NCBI RefSeq assembly: GCF_007994735.1
Contig: NZ_VOIL01000001.1
Location: 744,001 to 808,000 of the forward strand
DNA length: 64,000 bases
Origin: Nesterenkonia populi
Lineage (GTDB): Bacteria; Actinomycetota; Actinomycetes; Actinomycetales; Micrococcaceae
Direction: 5' to 3'
Shown: one piece after another, positions 17,414-26,062 of the stretch
Layout: each line of letters opens with the position of its first letter
Numbering within the stretch: the first letter of the stretch is position 1
Made by a program: the position numbers and the translations under genes
Notes under the pieces: model-generated
Told to the model about the DNA's origin: nothing
Seen by the model: only the letters and a program-made list of their open reading frames with translations
Databases searched by the model: none

Positions 17414-19147
17414 ATGGACGGCATGAACTCACTGGTGCTGGCAGGCATCGGCAGCGCCATGATGCTCGGCGGCTACTTCCTGTACTCCCGCTTCCTGGCT
17501 CGCCGGGTGTACGCGCTCAGCGCCGACTTCAAGACACCCGCCCACACCCAGTACGACGGGGTGGACCACGTCCCCACCAACAAGTATGTCCTCTGGGGCC
17601 ACCACTTCACCTCGGTGGCAGGGGCGGCACCGATCGTCGGGCCCGCGGTCGCGGTGATATGGGGCTGGCTGCCGGCGTTCCTCTGGGTGACCATAGGCAC
17701 CGTCTTCATAGCCGGCATGCACGACCTCGGCGCGCTCTGGGCCTCCCAGCGGAACAGAGCCCAGTCCATCGGCACCCTCTCCGGACGCTACATCGGCCCG
17801 CGGGGACGGAACCTGTTCATCGTGGTGGTCTTCCTGCTGCTGCTGATGGTGATCTGCGCCTTCGCCGTCGTCATCTCCGATCTGCTCGTCGCCCAGCCGA
17901 CCTCAGTGATCCCCGTCTGGGGCGCCCTCGGCGTCGCCCTGATCATCGGCCAGCTGATCTACCGGATGAAGTGGAGCCTCCCGCTGGTGACCGTCTTTGG
18001 CGTCGCGGCGCTCTACGGGCTGATCATCGTCGGCGACCGCGTCCCCGTCAGCCTGCCGGAGACCCTCCTCGGCCTGAACCCGAACGGCCAGTGGATCGTG
18101 CTGCTGTTCATCTATGCCGCAGTCGCCTCTCTGCTGCCGGTGTGGGTGCTGCTGCAGCCGCGCGACTACATCAACGGCGTCCAGCTCTTCATCGGCCTGG
18201 GAATCCTCTACGGAGCGGTGCTGATCGCCACCCCGACGATCGTCGCCCCCGCGGTGAACACCAGCACCCCCGACGGAACCCCCGGCCTGGTGCCGCTGCT
18301 CTTCGTCACCATCGCCTGCGGCGCGATCTCCGGATTCCATGGGACCGTGGCCTCGGGAACCACCTCGAAGCAGCTGGACAAGGAGACCGACGCCAGGTTC
18401 GTGGGCTACTTCGGGGCCGTCGGCGAAGGGCTGCTGGCCCTCGGCGCGATCATCGCCACCACCGCCGGGTTCCAGACCCTCGCCCAGTGGGAGGACGTCT
18501 ACAGCAGCTTCAACGAGGGCCCGGTCGCGAACTTCGTGGCCGGCGGCAGCACCATCGTCAACGCCGGCCTGGGCATCCCGGAGTCCCTCTCCGCGACGAT
18601 CCTCGCCACTATGGCGGTGCTCTTCGCAGCAACCACCATGGACACCGGCATTCGGCTGCTGCGCTTCGTGGTCCAGGAGATCGGCGAGATCGGCAACGTG
18701 CGGATCAACATCTTCGCCGCCACCGGCATCGCCGTGGGCGTGGCCGCGGCCCTCACCTTCTCCCAGGGGGCGGACGGCTCCGGGGGAATGCTGATCTGGC
18801 CGCTGTTCGGCACCACCAACCAGCTGCTGGCCGCCCTGACGATGGGCATCATCACCGTGATGCTGATCCGTCGGCGCCGACCCTTCCTGCCCGTGCTGAT
18901 ACCGATGGGCTTCGTGCTGGCCATGAGCCTCTTCGCCGCCGTCGTGCAGCTGGGCGACTTCTACGCCGACGGCAACTGGCTGCTGCTGACCCTCAACGCC
19001 ATCATCCTGGTGGCCGGCACCTGGGTGCTGGTCGAGTCGATCATCGCGATGCTCGCCGCCCGGAGGAGCCCCGACGGCGACGACGCCGAACTCACCGGCG
19101 TCGGAGGAAAGCGCGACCCGTTCGACGACGTCAGCAGCTGCTGCTGA
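17414..19147 (+). CDS. CstA-family carbon-starvation/peptide or pyruvate carrier
   Basis: 577 residues with about 13 to 15 hydrophobic segments. The N-terminal CstA hallmarks are present: YDGVDHVPTNKYVLWGHHF, SVAGAAPIVGPAVAVIWGW and GTVFIAGMHDLGALWAS. CstA proteins take up peptides or pyruvate when carbon is short (E. coli CstA, BtsT). This one is shorter than the 690-720 residues of E. coli CstA, and matches the shorter family branch. A GAGGAG site lies ten bases upstream of the ATG. It ends in DDVSSCC. The gene stands alone, divergent from the P450 gene and convergent with a HAD phosphatase. Confidence 0.92.
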   Translation: MDGMNSLVLAGIGSAMMLGGYFLYSRFLARRVYALSADFKTPAHTQYDGVDHVPTNKYVLWGHHFTSVAGAAPIVGPAVAVIWGWLPAFLWVTIGTVFIAGMHDLGALWASQRNRAQSIGTLSGRYIGPRGRNLFIVVVFLLLLMVICAFAVVISDLLVAQPTSVIPVWGALGVALIIGQLIYRMKWSLPLVTVFGVAALYGLIIVGDRVPVSLPETLLGLNPNGQWIVLLFIYAAVASLLPVWVLLQPRDYINGVQLFIGLGILYGAVLIATPTIVAPAVNTSTPDGTPGLVPLLFVTIACGAISGFHGTVASGTTSKQLDKETDARFVGYFGAVGEGLLALGAIIATTAGFQTLAQWEDVYSSFNEGPVANFVAGGSTIVNAGLGIPESLSATILATMAVLFAATTMDTGIRLLRFVVQEIGEIGNVRINIFAATGIAVGVAAALTFSQGADGSGGMLIWPLFGTTNQLLAALTMGIITVMLIRRRRPFLPVLIPMGFVLAMSLFAAVVQLGDFYADGNWLLLTLNAIILVAGTWVLVESIIAMLAARRSPDGDDAELTGVGGKRDPFDDVSSCC

Positions 19148-19166
19148 GATCGTTGGGCGTTCGCGC

Positions 19167-20045
19167 CTAAAGGACGGACTGCAGCACTTCGGCGAGGCCG
19201 TCCTGGTAGACGCTGCCGGCGACATCGTCGGCGGCGTCCTTCACCTCATCGATCGCCTGCCCCATCGCCACGCCCCGGTGCGCCCAGCGCAGCATCTCGA
19301 CGTCGTTGAGCCCGTCGCCGACCGCAATCGTCGCCTTGTGCGGGGCGTCGAGGCGGTTCCGGAGCACCTCCAGGGATGAAGCTTTGGTGACGCCCTGGGC
19401 GGCGACGTCCAGCCATGCGGACCAGCCCACCGCGTAGCTGACCCCCTGCAGGCCGATGCTGCGGACGGCGTCGGCGAATTCCTGGGCGGTGGAGTCGTCC
19501 GAGTTGACCACCAGCCGGACCGCCTCGGAGCGCTTCATGTCCTTGAAGCTGACCGGTTCCGCGACCAGCCCGAAGCTGCGGTCCTCGAACCGTTCGGTGG
19601 CGATGAAGCGGCCAGCGGAGGTCTCGATCGCGAAGCGGGCGGTGGGCAGCCGCTCGGCGAGGGTCTCCAGGGCCTCGGCCGGGTTGAACACCTGCCGGTC
19701 GATGACCTCGTAGTTGTCCAGCAGGGACGTGTCGATCCGGAGAGTGACTCCGCCGTTGGAGCAGACCGCGTATCCGTGGGTGATGCCGAAGGTCTCGATG
19801 ATCGGCAGGGTCGCCAGCAGGGAGCGGCCGGTGGATATCACCACGGTGTGGCCCTCGGCGACGGCGGCGCGGCCGGCGTCGCGCACGGCCTCGGTCATGT
19901 GTCCGTCGTGGTCAACGATGGTGCCGTCCACGTCGAGGCACAGCATCCTGGTGCCGTCTGCGAAGTCGAAGCTTCCGCCTTCGCCCGCCGCAGGGACGGA
20001 GAAGTCAGCGGGGCGCGCGGGGTCGGTCATTTCAGTCGGTCTCAT
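19167..20045 (-). CDS. HAD-superfamily hydrolase, Cof type
   Basis: 292 residues from the ATG at 20045, with other starts at 20084 and 20030. HAD motif I is MLCLDVDGTIVDHDG, motif II is VVISTGRSLLAT, and the late motifs are TKASSLEVLRNRL and AVGDGLNDVEMLRWAHRGVAMGQA (shown here as AVGDGLNDVEML then RGVAMGQA). The C2B cap places it in the Cof/YbjI group of small sugar-phosphate or nucleotide phosphatases. A TAGATT -10-like box eight to nine bases before the ATG and the lack of a ribosome-binding site suggest a leaderless transcript. It is divergent from the aldose-epimerase-like gene. Confidence 0.88.
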   Translation of the reverse strand: MRPTEMTDPARPADFSVPAAGEGGSFDFADGTRMLCLDVDGTIVDHDGHMTEAVRDAGRAAVAEGHTVVISTGRSLLATLPIIETFGITHGYAVCSNGGVTLRIDTSLLDNYEVIDRQVFNPAEALETLAERLPTARFAIETSAGRFIATERFEDRSFGLVAEPVSFKDMKRSEAVRLVVNSDDSTAQEFADAVRSIGLQGVSYAVGWSAWLDVAAQGVTKASSLEVLRNRLDAPHKATIAVGDGLNDVEMLRWAHRGVAMGQAIDEVKDAADDVAGSVYQDGLAEVLQSVL

Positions 20046-20137
20046 AGGTACTAATCTATCGGGGGAGAACACTTCACCTCTCACGCTGGGCGCTGCCGGC
20101 GCCGGGTGAGGAATGGTCCCGATCAGAGGAGCTTCAC

Positions 20138-21040
20138 ATGTCGAGGATGGCGAAGACGGTCACCATCACTTCCGGCGACTACACCGCAGAGGTCGGCCTG
20201 CGCGGAGGACAGCTGCTGTCGCTGAGCAGCGGCGAGGACGACCTGGTGGTGCCTGCGGAGAGCGCTCAGGGCGCCTTTGCCGGAGCTCCCCTGGCGCCAT
20301 GGCCCAACCGGGTCGCCGGTGCCAAGTACCTTCACGAGGGCCAGAAGATGCACCTGGACATCACGGAGCCGGAGACGGGCTCCGCCATCCACGGGCTGCT
20401 CTCCAGCGTGCGGTTCGACATCCTGCTGCGGCGGGCCTCCGAGGTCCACCTGCGGGGATTCGTCGAGCCCACCGAGGGGTATCCGTTTCCGCTGGAGGTG
20501 GTGCTGGTCTACCGGGTGGGTGCTGGGTTCGGGCTGGCGGCCACCCTGATGGCCCGCTACACCCCGGGGAGAGGACGCGCTCAGGTCTTCGAGACGGCGC
20601 CGTTCGGCGTCGGCTTCCACCCCTATCTGACCGCCGGCGGCGCGCCGCTGAAGGAGTGCCGGCTGCGTCTGCCCGCCCGCTCCGTGGCGAAGACGAAGCC
20701 CTCCGGCAAGGTGGTGGACCGGGTGCCGGTGTCCGGTGACCTGGACCTCAGCGGAGGGCCGCTGCTGACCGGCCGCAGCATCGACCACGCCTATACGGGT
20801 CTGCCCAGCAAGGGGTGGACCGCGGAGCTCACTCACGGGCCCTCCGGGTTCGTCGTGCGGCTGATCTCTGACACGCCTTGGGCGCAGGTCTATACCGGTG
20901 ACCAGATCAATCGTGCCGGGGTGGCCGTGGAGCCCATGACCTGCCCGCCCAACGCGTTCAACTCCGGGGAGGACGTCGCCTTCCTCTCCCCGGGCCAGTG
21001 GACCAGGACCGGCTACTCCATCGAAGCCATCCGTCGCTGA
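20138..21040 (+). CDS. Aldose 1-epimerase family protein
   Basis: 300 residues with AGAGGAGC before the ATG. The galactose-mutarotase-like beta-sandwich is shown by LAPWPNRVAGAKY, the histidine in SAIHGLLSSVRF, GVGFHPYLTAG with the second catalytic-type His, and AVEPMTCPPNAFNSG, whose Glu is the expected base. These enzymes interconvert alpha and beta anomers of aldoses. The specific sugar is not evident. It stands alone, divergent from the HAD phosphatase gene. Confidence 0.9.
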   Translation: MSRMAKTVTITSGDYTAEVGLRGGQLLSLSSGEDDLVVPAESAQGAFAGAPLAPWPNRVAGAKYLHEGQKMHLDITEPETGSAIHGLLSSVRFDILLRRASEVHLRGFVEPTEGYPFPLEVVLVYRVGAGFGLAATLMARYTPGRGRAQVFETAPFGVGFHPYLTAGGAPLKECRLRLPARSVAKTKPSGKVVDRVPVSGDLDLSGGPLLTGRSIDHAYTGLPSKGWTAELTHGPSGFVVRLISDTPWAQVYTGDQINRAGVAVEPMTCPPNAFNSGEDVAFLSPGQWTRTGYSIEAIRR

Positions 21041-21116
21041 CCCGGGCTGGCCCCGACGCCGTCAGTCCCGTTCCGCGGCGCGAATGCTGTCACACGCGGG
21101 GAGCATGCCGCGCTCT

Positions 21117-21143
21117 GTTCACCTGATCGTCATATTCTGTTCA
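21117..21143 (+). promoter_or_regulatory. Triple 11-bp repeat resembling a PHO box, over the PAP2-gene promoter
   Basis: GTTCA (21117), CGTCA (21128) and GTTCA (21139) are spaced exactly 11 bp, the layout of actinobacterial PhoP direct repeats. TATTCT (21133-21138) could be a -10 box for a leaderless message starting at the ATG at 21145. The spacing matches the pst and pit sites in this window, but the middle unit is weaker. Confidence 0.45.
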
Positions 21144-21144
21144 G

Positions 21145-22233
21145 ATGCCTTCTGCTCAGAAGTGGCCGTACGCCTTCATCGGCATTGTGGCGGTCCTGAC
21201 CGCTGCTGCGGCCATCGCAGCCTCCGTATACACCGGGGTTGGGCTGCGCGACCCGGAGGGTTTCCTGGGCCCCGCCTATATCCGGCTGCCGCTGCTTGCT
21301 GTCCTGATGTTCGTGGCGGGTCTGATCCCGGCGGCCATCCGCCGCTGCGGGTGGAAGCAGGTTTCCCGCGGCGTCGTCGAGGTGATCAGGTACGAGTGGA
21401 CCCTGCGCCGGGTTCTCTGCATCTGCACTGGGCTGCTGGTGTTCTATGTCTGCTATGTGGGCTACCGGAACCTGAAATCGGTGCTCCCTATCCTCACGGG
21501 CGAAGTCCTGTGGGACACGGAGCTGGCCGTTCTGGACCAGTGGATCTTCGGAGATGTGAACCCTGCCTTCGTCTTCCAGGACATATTCGGCACCGGTTTC
21601 TCCGCGGCGTTCCTGTCCTTCGTCTACCTGATCTACCTGCCGGTGGTGCCGATCAGCCTGGGCGTGGTGCTGGTGTTCAGCCGGGACCTCACAGTGGGCG
21701 CCTGGTACGCCACTGCGATGAGCCTGAACTGGATCGTCGGAACGGTCAGCTACTACCTGCTGCCTGCCGTCGGGCCCATCTACTACGAGGGGACCGCCGC
21801 CGCCTACAACGCTCTCCCGGAGACCAATACCTCTGCGCTGCAGGATGCCCTTTGGCAGAATCGTGAGACGTTTCTGGCGGACCCGGTGAACGCGGATGTC
21901 ATTCACGGAGTGGCGGCGTTCGCCTCCCTGCACTGCTCGGTGACGTTTACGATGGCGCTCTTCGCACACCTGGTCATCAGGAACAATATTCTGCGGTTTG
22001 TCGGCTGGGCGTTCTTCGGCCTCACATTCCTGGCGACCCTCTACTTCGGCTGGCACTACCTGGTGGACAGCTTGGCCGGGGTCCTCATCGGCTGGCTGTG
22101 CGTGGCGATCGGCGCCTGGGCCACGGGCAACTGGCGGACGAGGCGCCGCACCCTGGAGTCTGACCTGACAGCGGATGACGATGACGCGCCCCGGGGCCCG
22201 GCCGGCGCCCGGCTGCCTGCCAGCACGGTCTGA
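21145..22233 (+). CDS. PAP2-superfamily membrane phosphatase/inositolphosphotransferase-like protein
   Basis: 362 residues with six to eight membrane segments. The PAP2/Aur1-like motifs sit in the second half: a basic/aromatic lead-in, then FASLHCSVTFTMALF (phosphatase His) and YFGWHYLVDSLAGVLIGW (His and Asp of the last motif). This order matches the PAP2_3 group, which includes inositol-phosphoceramide synthase-like and membrane phosphatidate-type enzymes. The C-terminal tail is cytoplasmic and charged. No ribosome-binding site is visible, suggesting leaderless translation, and a PHO-box-like triplet overlaps the promoter. A lipid-phosphate role under phosphate limitation is inferred. Confidence 0.82.
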   Translation: MPSAQKWPYAFIGIVAVLTAAAAIAASVYTGVGLRDPEGFLGPAYIRLPLLAVLMFVAGLIPAAIRRCGWKQVSRGVVEVIRYEWTLRRVLCICTGLLVFYVCYVGYRNLKSVLPILTGEVLWDTELAVLDQWIFGDVNPAFVFQDIFGTGFSAAFLSFVYLIYLPVVPISLGVVLVFSRDLTVGAWYATAMSLNWIVGTVSYYLLPAVGPIYYEGTAAAYNALPETNTSALQDALWQNRETFLADPVNADVIHGVAAFASLHCSVTFTMALFAHLVIRNNILRFVGWAFFGLTFLATLYFGWHYLVDSLAGVLIGWLCVAIGAWATGNWRTRRRTLESDLTADDDDAPRGPAGARLPASTV

Positions 22234-22265
22234 GCCGCCCGCGGGCTCGGCGGTATTGTCTGTCC

Positions 22266-22976
22266 ATGGCCGCACAGTTCCAGGTCCGCACAGACGACCC
22301 GTCCCAGACGCTCGAGGAGATCTGGCCCGCCTTCGGGCTGCGCATCGAGTCTCCCCGACTGGTGCTGCGGGTACTGCGCGAAGCGGACTTCCCGCAGTAT
22401 CTTGCCGCCGCGTCCTCCGGTGTGACGCACACCGAGCAGAATCCGTTCTCCGCCCCCTGGAATGAGAAGCCGCCTGCGGAGATGGCTAGGAACTCGCTGC
22501 CGTTCATCTGGTCCACCCGCGGTCTGGTCACCGCAGAGCATTGGCATCTGCCGCTCGGCGTATTCCTGAAGGACGGTGACACTGAGGGGCCGGTCATCGG
22601 CATGCAGGACGTGTTCGCGAAGGATTGGGCCGTGCTGCGGACGGTCGGCTCCGGAAGCTGGCTGCGAGCCGATCACCACGGGCACGGCTACGGCACTGAG
22701 ATGCGGGCGATGATGCTGGCATGGGTTTTCGACCACTTCGGCGCCGAGTACGCGGAGTCGGACGCCTACGAGTGGAACACCGCCTCCCGCCGGGTCTCTG
22801 AGAAGCTCGGCTACACGCCGTGCGGGAGCCGCCGGGCCCCGGACGCGCACCGCCGCAGTGCGGAGCAGCTCGATCTCTTTCGGCTTTCCCCCGAAGACTT
22901 CCAGAAGCCCGAATGGCCCGTTGAGGTGGAGGGCAGTGACAGGCTGCGCGCCTTCCTCGAGAGCGGAGGGGCCTGA
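22266..22976 (+). CDS. GNAT-family N-acetyltransferase (RimJ/RimL-like)
   Basis: 236 residues. The protein begins with LRIESPRLVLRVLREADFPQ, typical of RimJ/RimL/SpeG-type enzymes, and the acetyl-CoA site is GSWLRADHHGHGYGTEMRAM (a variant of the R/Q-x-x-G-x-G/A loop). SDAYEWNTASRRVSEKLGYT completes the fold with the Asn that normally packs on CoA. It transfers acetyl from acetyl-CoA to an amine; the acceptor is unknown. It ends two bases before a YcaQ-family gene on the same strand, so both are probably on one transcript. Confidence 0.88.
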   Translation: MAAQFQVRTDDPSQTLEEIWPAFGLRIESPRLVLRVLREADFPQYLAAASSGVTHTEQNPFSAPWNEKPPAEMARNSLPFIWSTRGLVTAEHWHLPLGVFLKDGDTEGPVIGMQDVFAKDWAVLRTVGSGSWLRADHHGHGYGTEMRAMMLAWVFDHFGAEYAESDAYEWNTASRRVSEKLGYTPCGSRRAPDAHRRSAEQLDLFRLSPEDFQKPEWPVEVEGSDRLRAFLESGGA

Positions 22977-22978
22977 TA

Positions 22979-24121
22979 ATGCCGGCGCAGGTGAGCGCCG
23001 AATGGGTGCGGGGCGCCGTCGTCGCCGCTCAACGCATTCCGCCTCCGGCCGGGCCGGCCGAGTACGAGGACGCGGCCAGTGTGCTGCGCGGGATGGGGCT
23101 GATCCAGCTGGACCCGCTGACCAGGGTCTCCACGGCCCAGCGGCTCACCTGCCTCACACGGCTTCCGCGGCAGGCCCGGGCTGAGGATGTTGACGCGTCT
23201 CTCTGGCCCGCTGATCACCCGGTGTCCTTTGAGGCGTTCACGAAGGTGGCGTGCGTGTTTCCGCTCGAGGACTGGCCGCTGCTGCGACTGCGCCGTGAGG
23301 CAGTCCGGGAGCGGCATGGCCACAAGGTCGAGCCGCATGTGCGCGAACGCATCCTGGAGCTCGTCTCCGCCCACCCAGGCGGCGCGGCAACGGGAACCAT
23401 TGAGGCCGAGTTCGGCCCGGAGCGCACCACCGGCTGGCACTGGTCCCAGGTGAAGAAGGCCACGGAGCTGATGGTGCGCATGGGTGACCTGGTGGTGACC
23501 GCCCGCCGCGGCGTCGTACGTCTCTTCGATCTGCCGGAGCGAGCGCTTCCTGCCGCGGTCCACGAGGCCGAGCACCTGCCGCCGGATGAGCTGCGGGCCG
23601 GCCTGGCGCGCCGCGCCGCGGGAGCGCTGGGCGTGATGAGCGTGGCGGACTTCGCCCACCACTACCACCTGAGCAAGGGGGATGCCGCGCACGGTGTGGA
23701 GCTGGCGGACCTGGTCCCGATGGAGGTCGAAGGTTGGCGGGAGACTGTCTACGTGCTTCCGAGCGCCTTAGAGCATGAGATCGACGAGGCGGGGCTGGGG
23801 CCGGTGCGGGAGGCGAGGCTGATCGGCCCGTTCGACCCGCTGCTGAGGGACCGGCGTCGTGCGCAGCGGATCTTCGGCTTCGACTACACGTTCGAGGCGT
23901 ACGTGCCGAAGGCCAAGCGCGTCTACGGCCACTACGTGATGGGTGTGCTCTCGGGGAACCAGCTGATCGGCCGGGCGGATCTCTGGCGGAGCAGGGGTGA
24001 ACTGGTGGTCAACCAGATGTGGCCCGAACCGGGCTTCCCGCGCCGCAGCGCAGAAGCCCGCACCACAGCAGCAGCCAAAACCCTGGCCCGCCAGCTCGGC
24101 ACAGACCTTCGCCTGCCGTGA
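22979..24121 (+). CDS. Winged-helix DNA glycosylase, YcaQ/AlkZ (HTH_42) family
   Basis: 380 residues. The HTH_42 fold begins with a helical domain containing LRGMGLIQLDPLTRVSTAQR. Residues 43-45 (Q-L-D) match the QxD catalytic motif of YcaQ-type interstrand-crosslink glycosylases; AlkZ proteins of antibiotic clusters have QxQ instead. Further family landmarks are EAFTKVACVFPLEDWPLL and LIGPFDPLLRDRRRAQRIFGF near the C-terminus (here LIGPFDPLLRDR then RIFGFDYTFEAYVP). The reaction would be excision of crosslinked or alkylated purines. Translation is probably coupled to the preceding acetyltransferase gene (2-base gap). Confidence 0.87.
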   Translation: MPAQVSAEWVRGAVVAAQRIPPPAGPAEYEDAASVLRGMGLIQLDPLTRVSTAQRLTCLTRLPRQARAEDVDASLWPADHPVSFEAFTKVACVFPLEDWPLLRLRREAVRERHGHKVEPHVRERILELVSAHPGGAATGTIEAEFGPERTTGWHWSQVKKATELMVRMGDLVVTARRGVVRLFDLPERALPAAVHEAEHLPPDELRAGLARRAAGALGVMSVADFAHHYHLSKGDAAHGVELADLVPMEVEGWRETVYVLPSALEHEIDEAGLGPVREARLIGPFDPLLRDRRRAQRIFGFDYTFEAYVPKAKRVYGHYVMGVLSGNQLIGRADLWRSRGELVVNQMWPEPGFPRRSAEARTTAAAKTLARQLGTDLRLP

Positions 24122-24156
24122 GCGGACGGGGAAGAAGCCCCTGGGGAGTGATCTTG

Positions 24157-24537
24157 ATGCATGAGTTGAACCGATACGCCACCGCGCCCTTGATGGAGCA
24201 TAAGCGGGTGCGGCTTGAGCCCTTGGCGCAGGCGCACTCTGCTGGCCTTGCTGGGGCGGTGAAGCCGGGAGAGCTTTGGCGAACCTGGCACGCCTCTGTT
24301 CCTTCTCCGGAGAAGATGGAGGAGGAGGTCGCCCGACGGATTCAGAAGCAAGCGGATGGGGAGATGGCGGCATGGCGGTCGTCGACGCTCGTTCTGACAC
24401 GGCAGTGGGGATGACGGCCTACCTGATCTCGACCTGGCTCATCGCCGCCTTGAGATTGGATCCACGTGGCTCGGGCAAGAGGCACAGGAGACCGGCACCA
24501 ATCCCGCGATGAAAGCGAGTCTCCTCCACTGTCTCAG
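24157..24537 (+). pseudogene. Decayed GNAT acetyltransferase, two frameshifts, 3' end missing
   Basis: Three frames together give a RimL-like acetyltransferase. Frame 1 from the ATG at 24157 reads VRLEPLAQAHSAGLAGAV, GELWRTWHASVPSPEKMEEE and GEMAAW. Near 24370 the sense moves to another frame (AVVDARSDTAVGMTAYLI), and near 24443 to the third (RRLEIGSTWLGQEAQETG then NPAMKASLL). The usual continuation with the acetyl-CoA loop is absent because the sequence runs into the end of the convergent XRE gene. Two frameshifts and a missing C-terminal half indicate a dead gene. A reasonable ribosome-binding site (GGGGAG) still precedes the ATG. Confidence 0.8.
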
Positions 24538-24764
24538 CGGACGGTGAAGAGATCTCCTGGCTGGCAGTCCAGGACTTGGCATAGGGCGACGAGGGTGCTG
24601 TAGCGGATCGCTTTGGCGCGGTTGTTCTTCAGCACTGACAGGTTCGCGTAGGTGATGCCCACCTGGGCGGACAGCTCGGTCAGGGTCATGCTTCGCTTCT
24701 GGAGCAGCGCATCCAGGTGGCAGGCAACCTGCGGTTCGGCCGTTGCAGGCTTCTCGGGGCTCAT
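24534..24764 (-). CDS. Small XRE-family regulator (YozG-like, HTH_26)
   Basis: 76 residues, essentially one helix-turn-helix domain: LDALLQKRSMTLTELSAQVG, then ITYANLSVLKNNRAKAIRYS and LVALCQVLDCQPGDLF. This is the Cro/CI-like YozG group that is typically encoded next to a DUF2975 membrane protein, as in Bacillus YoaS/YozG. Its ATG overlaps the stop of that gene by one base (TGATG), showing co-translation. It probably binds the AT-rich repeats upstream of the operon (25418-25465). The signal that it senses is not known. Confidence 0.88.
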   Translation of the reverse strand: MSPEKPATAEPQVACHLDALLQKRSMTLTELSAQVGITYANLSVLKNNRAKAIRYSTLVALCQVLDCQPGDLFTVR

Positions 24765-25381
24765 CAGACGAGTCCCTCAAGCTCGTCCTGATTGCGCTTC
24801 CCCTGGCGGAGCGTCTCAGTAAAGATGACCAGGGCGAGGAGCACCAGAACCCCGTACATGAAATCGTCGCTGCCCCAGAGGCCCGAGGCGCTCTCGCCTG
24901 ACAAGTCCAGGTCGCGCAGAATCATATTCGCGCCGAAGTGCACCATGGCCTGGTAGGCGAACCAGCTTGCCAGGCCGAGGGCATAGAGCTTGGTCAGGCA
25001 GCTGATGGTGCCGACGGTGAAAGCGTCGCCACGGCTCAAGCGGCCCAGGGCACGCCATATCAGCACCGTACCGACGGCGAGGCCGAGAAGCAGGACCCCT
25101 CGAGCTCCGATGACCATTGCGAGCGTTCCGCCCGCCAGCTCGTCCGTCGGCACAATGACGGGCACCTGGTCCTGCAGCGGCAATGATGTGTCCTCAGCGA
25201 CGGCGATCTCAGGCTCCTCGTCAGGGAGGCTGATGGCGATGGCGGTCTCCCCGTCGAAGATGCTCCTATGGAGCTCCTCGATCAGTCTTGTCCCGAGGAA
25301 TGTCCACAGGAGGATGAGCACCCCCACGTGCCCTAGGCGCCCCAGTCCGCTGTCAGCCGAAGGTGTCTTCTCTGCGCTCAT
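24764..25381 (-). CDS. DUF2975 membrane protein
   Basis: 205 residues with four hydrophobic segments: VGVLILLWTFLGTRLIEEL near the start, VIGARGVLLLGLAVGTVLIW, ISCLTKLYALGLASWFAYQA and FMYGVLVLLALVIFTETL. The first loop (about residues 45-85) is acidic and probably extracytoplasmic. This is the usual DUF2975 layout, and it is paired with a YozG-like regulator encoded immediately downstream. The family has no established biochemical role; a membrane sensor for, or partner of, the XRE protein is often proposed. The upstream region is unusually AT-rich for this genome. Confidence 0.85.
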   Translation of the reverse strand: MSAEKTPSADSGLGRLGHVGVLILLWTFLGTRLIEELHRSIFDGETAIAISLPDEEPEIAVAEDTSLPLQDQVPVIVPTDELAGGTLAMVIGARGVLLLGLAVGTVLIWRALGRLSRGDAFTVGTISCLTKLYALGLASWFAYQAMVHFGANMILRDLDLSGESASGLWGSDDFMYGVLVLLALVIFTETLRQGKRNQDELEGLV

Positions 25382-25417
25382 CGCCCTGCTCCCGTCATCG
25401 GAGATGCCCTCTTCGTG

Positions 25418-25465
25418 TATCGAAAATCAGTATATCGCTATTCGATATTCTATTGATCTTCGATA
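25418..25465. promoter_or_regulatory. AT-rich region with three TATCGAA/TTCGATA elements
   Basis: TATCGAA at 25418-25424, and its inverse TTCGATA at 25441-25447 and 25459-25465, lie in about 60 bp of AT-rich sequence just upstream of the DUF2975/XRE operon. The first two form an inverted pair with a 16-bp spacer. It is the obvious candidate operator for the XRE protein and also lies upstream of the divergent pyrophosphatase gene. Confidence 0.5.
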
Positions 25466-25564
25466 TATGTCAAGGCATCCAGCGTCACTCACCTGCACGG
25501 GGCAGATCTTCCGTGCGTTGTAGGCTGAACTTTGAGTCTTCAGACCAGCGACCAAGGAGGAACC

Positions 25565-26050
25565 GTGGCGATTGTCCGCGACGTGACCATCGAGATCCCC
25601 GCCGGATCCCGCGTGAAGTACGAGATCGACCATGAGACCCACCGGCTCCGCCTGGACCGGGTCCTCTACACTCCCATGCAGTACCCCACTCACTACGGGT
25701 ACTTCGACGACACCCTCGGCGAGGACGGCGACCCGCTCGACGCGCTCGTCTACATCCCTGACGTGGACCTGTTCCCCGGCGTCGTCGTGGAGGCACGCCC
25801 CATCGGCGTGCTGAACATGACCGACGACGGCGGCGGCGACGCCAAGCTGATCTGCGTCCCCGACGACAAGCGGTTCGACGACATCACCGACCTCTCCGAC
25901 CTCAACGACTTCCTGGTCAAGGAGATCGAGCACTTCTTCACCCGCTACAAGGACCTCGAGCCCGGCAAGTGGGTCAAGATCGAGGGCTGGGCCGGTCGTG
26001 AAGAGGCCGAGGCCGAGCTGCAGCGCAGCATCGACCGCTACAAGGGCTGA
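25565..26050 (+). CDS. ppa: Inorganic pyrophosphatase, family I
   Basis: 161 residues from the GTG at 25565, chosen because AAGGAGG lies five bases upstream; an earlier in-frame start at 25532 lacks one. The enzyme hydrolyses pyrophosphate to two phosphates. Active-site pieces are [13 protein letters not shown] (Glu and Lys), [20 protein letters not shown] (Tyr and Asp), [11 protein letters not shown] (the D-x-D-P-x-D region) and [11 protein letters not shown]. Length matches actinobacterial Ppa. A strong hairpin terminator follows at 26063-26106. Confidence 0.97.
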   Translation: MAIVRDVTIEIPAGSRVKYEIDHETHRLRLDRVLYTPMQYPTHYGYFDDTLGEDGDPLDALVYIPDVDLFPGVVVEARPIGVLNMTDDGGGDAKLICVPDDKRFDDITDLSDLNDFLVKEIEHFFTRYKDLEPGKWVKIEGWAGREEAEAELQRSIDRYKG

Positions 26051-26062
26051 CACCCGCCTCGC

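Noticed and set aside
17659..19225. Frames overlapping the CstA-family gene on both strands
   Set aside because: Arg/Pro-rich or Asp/His-rich shadows with no motif; the CstA frame explains the region.
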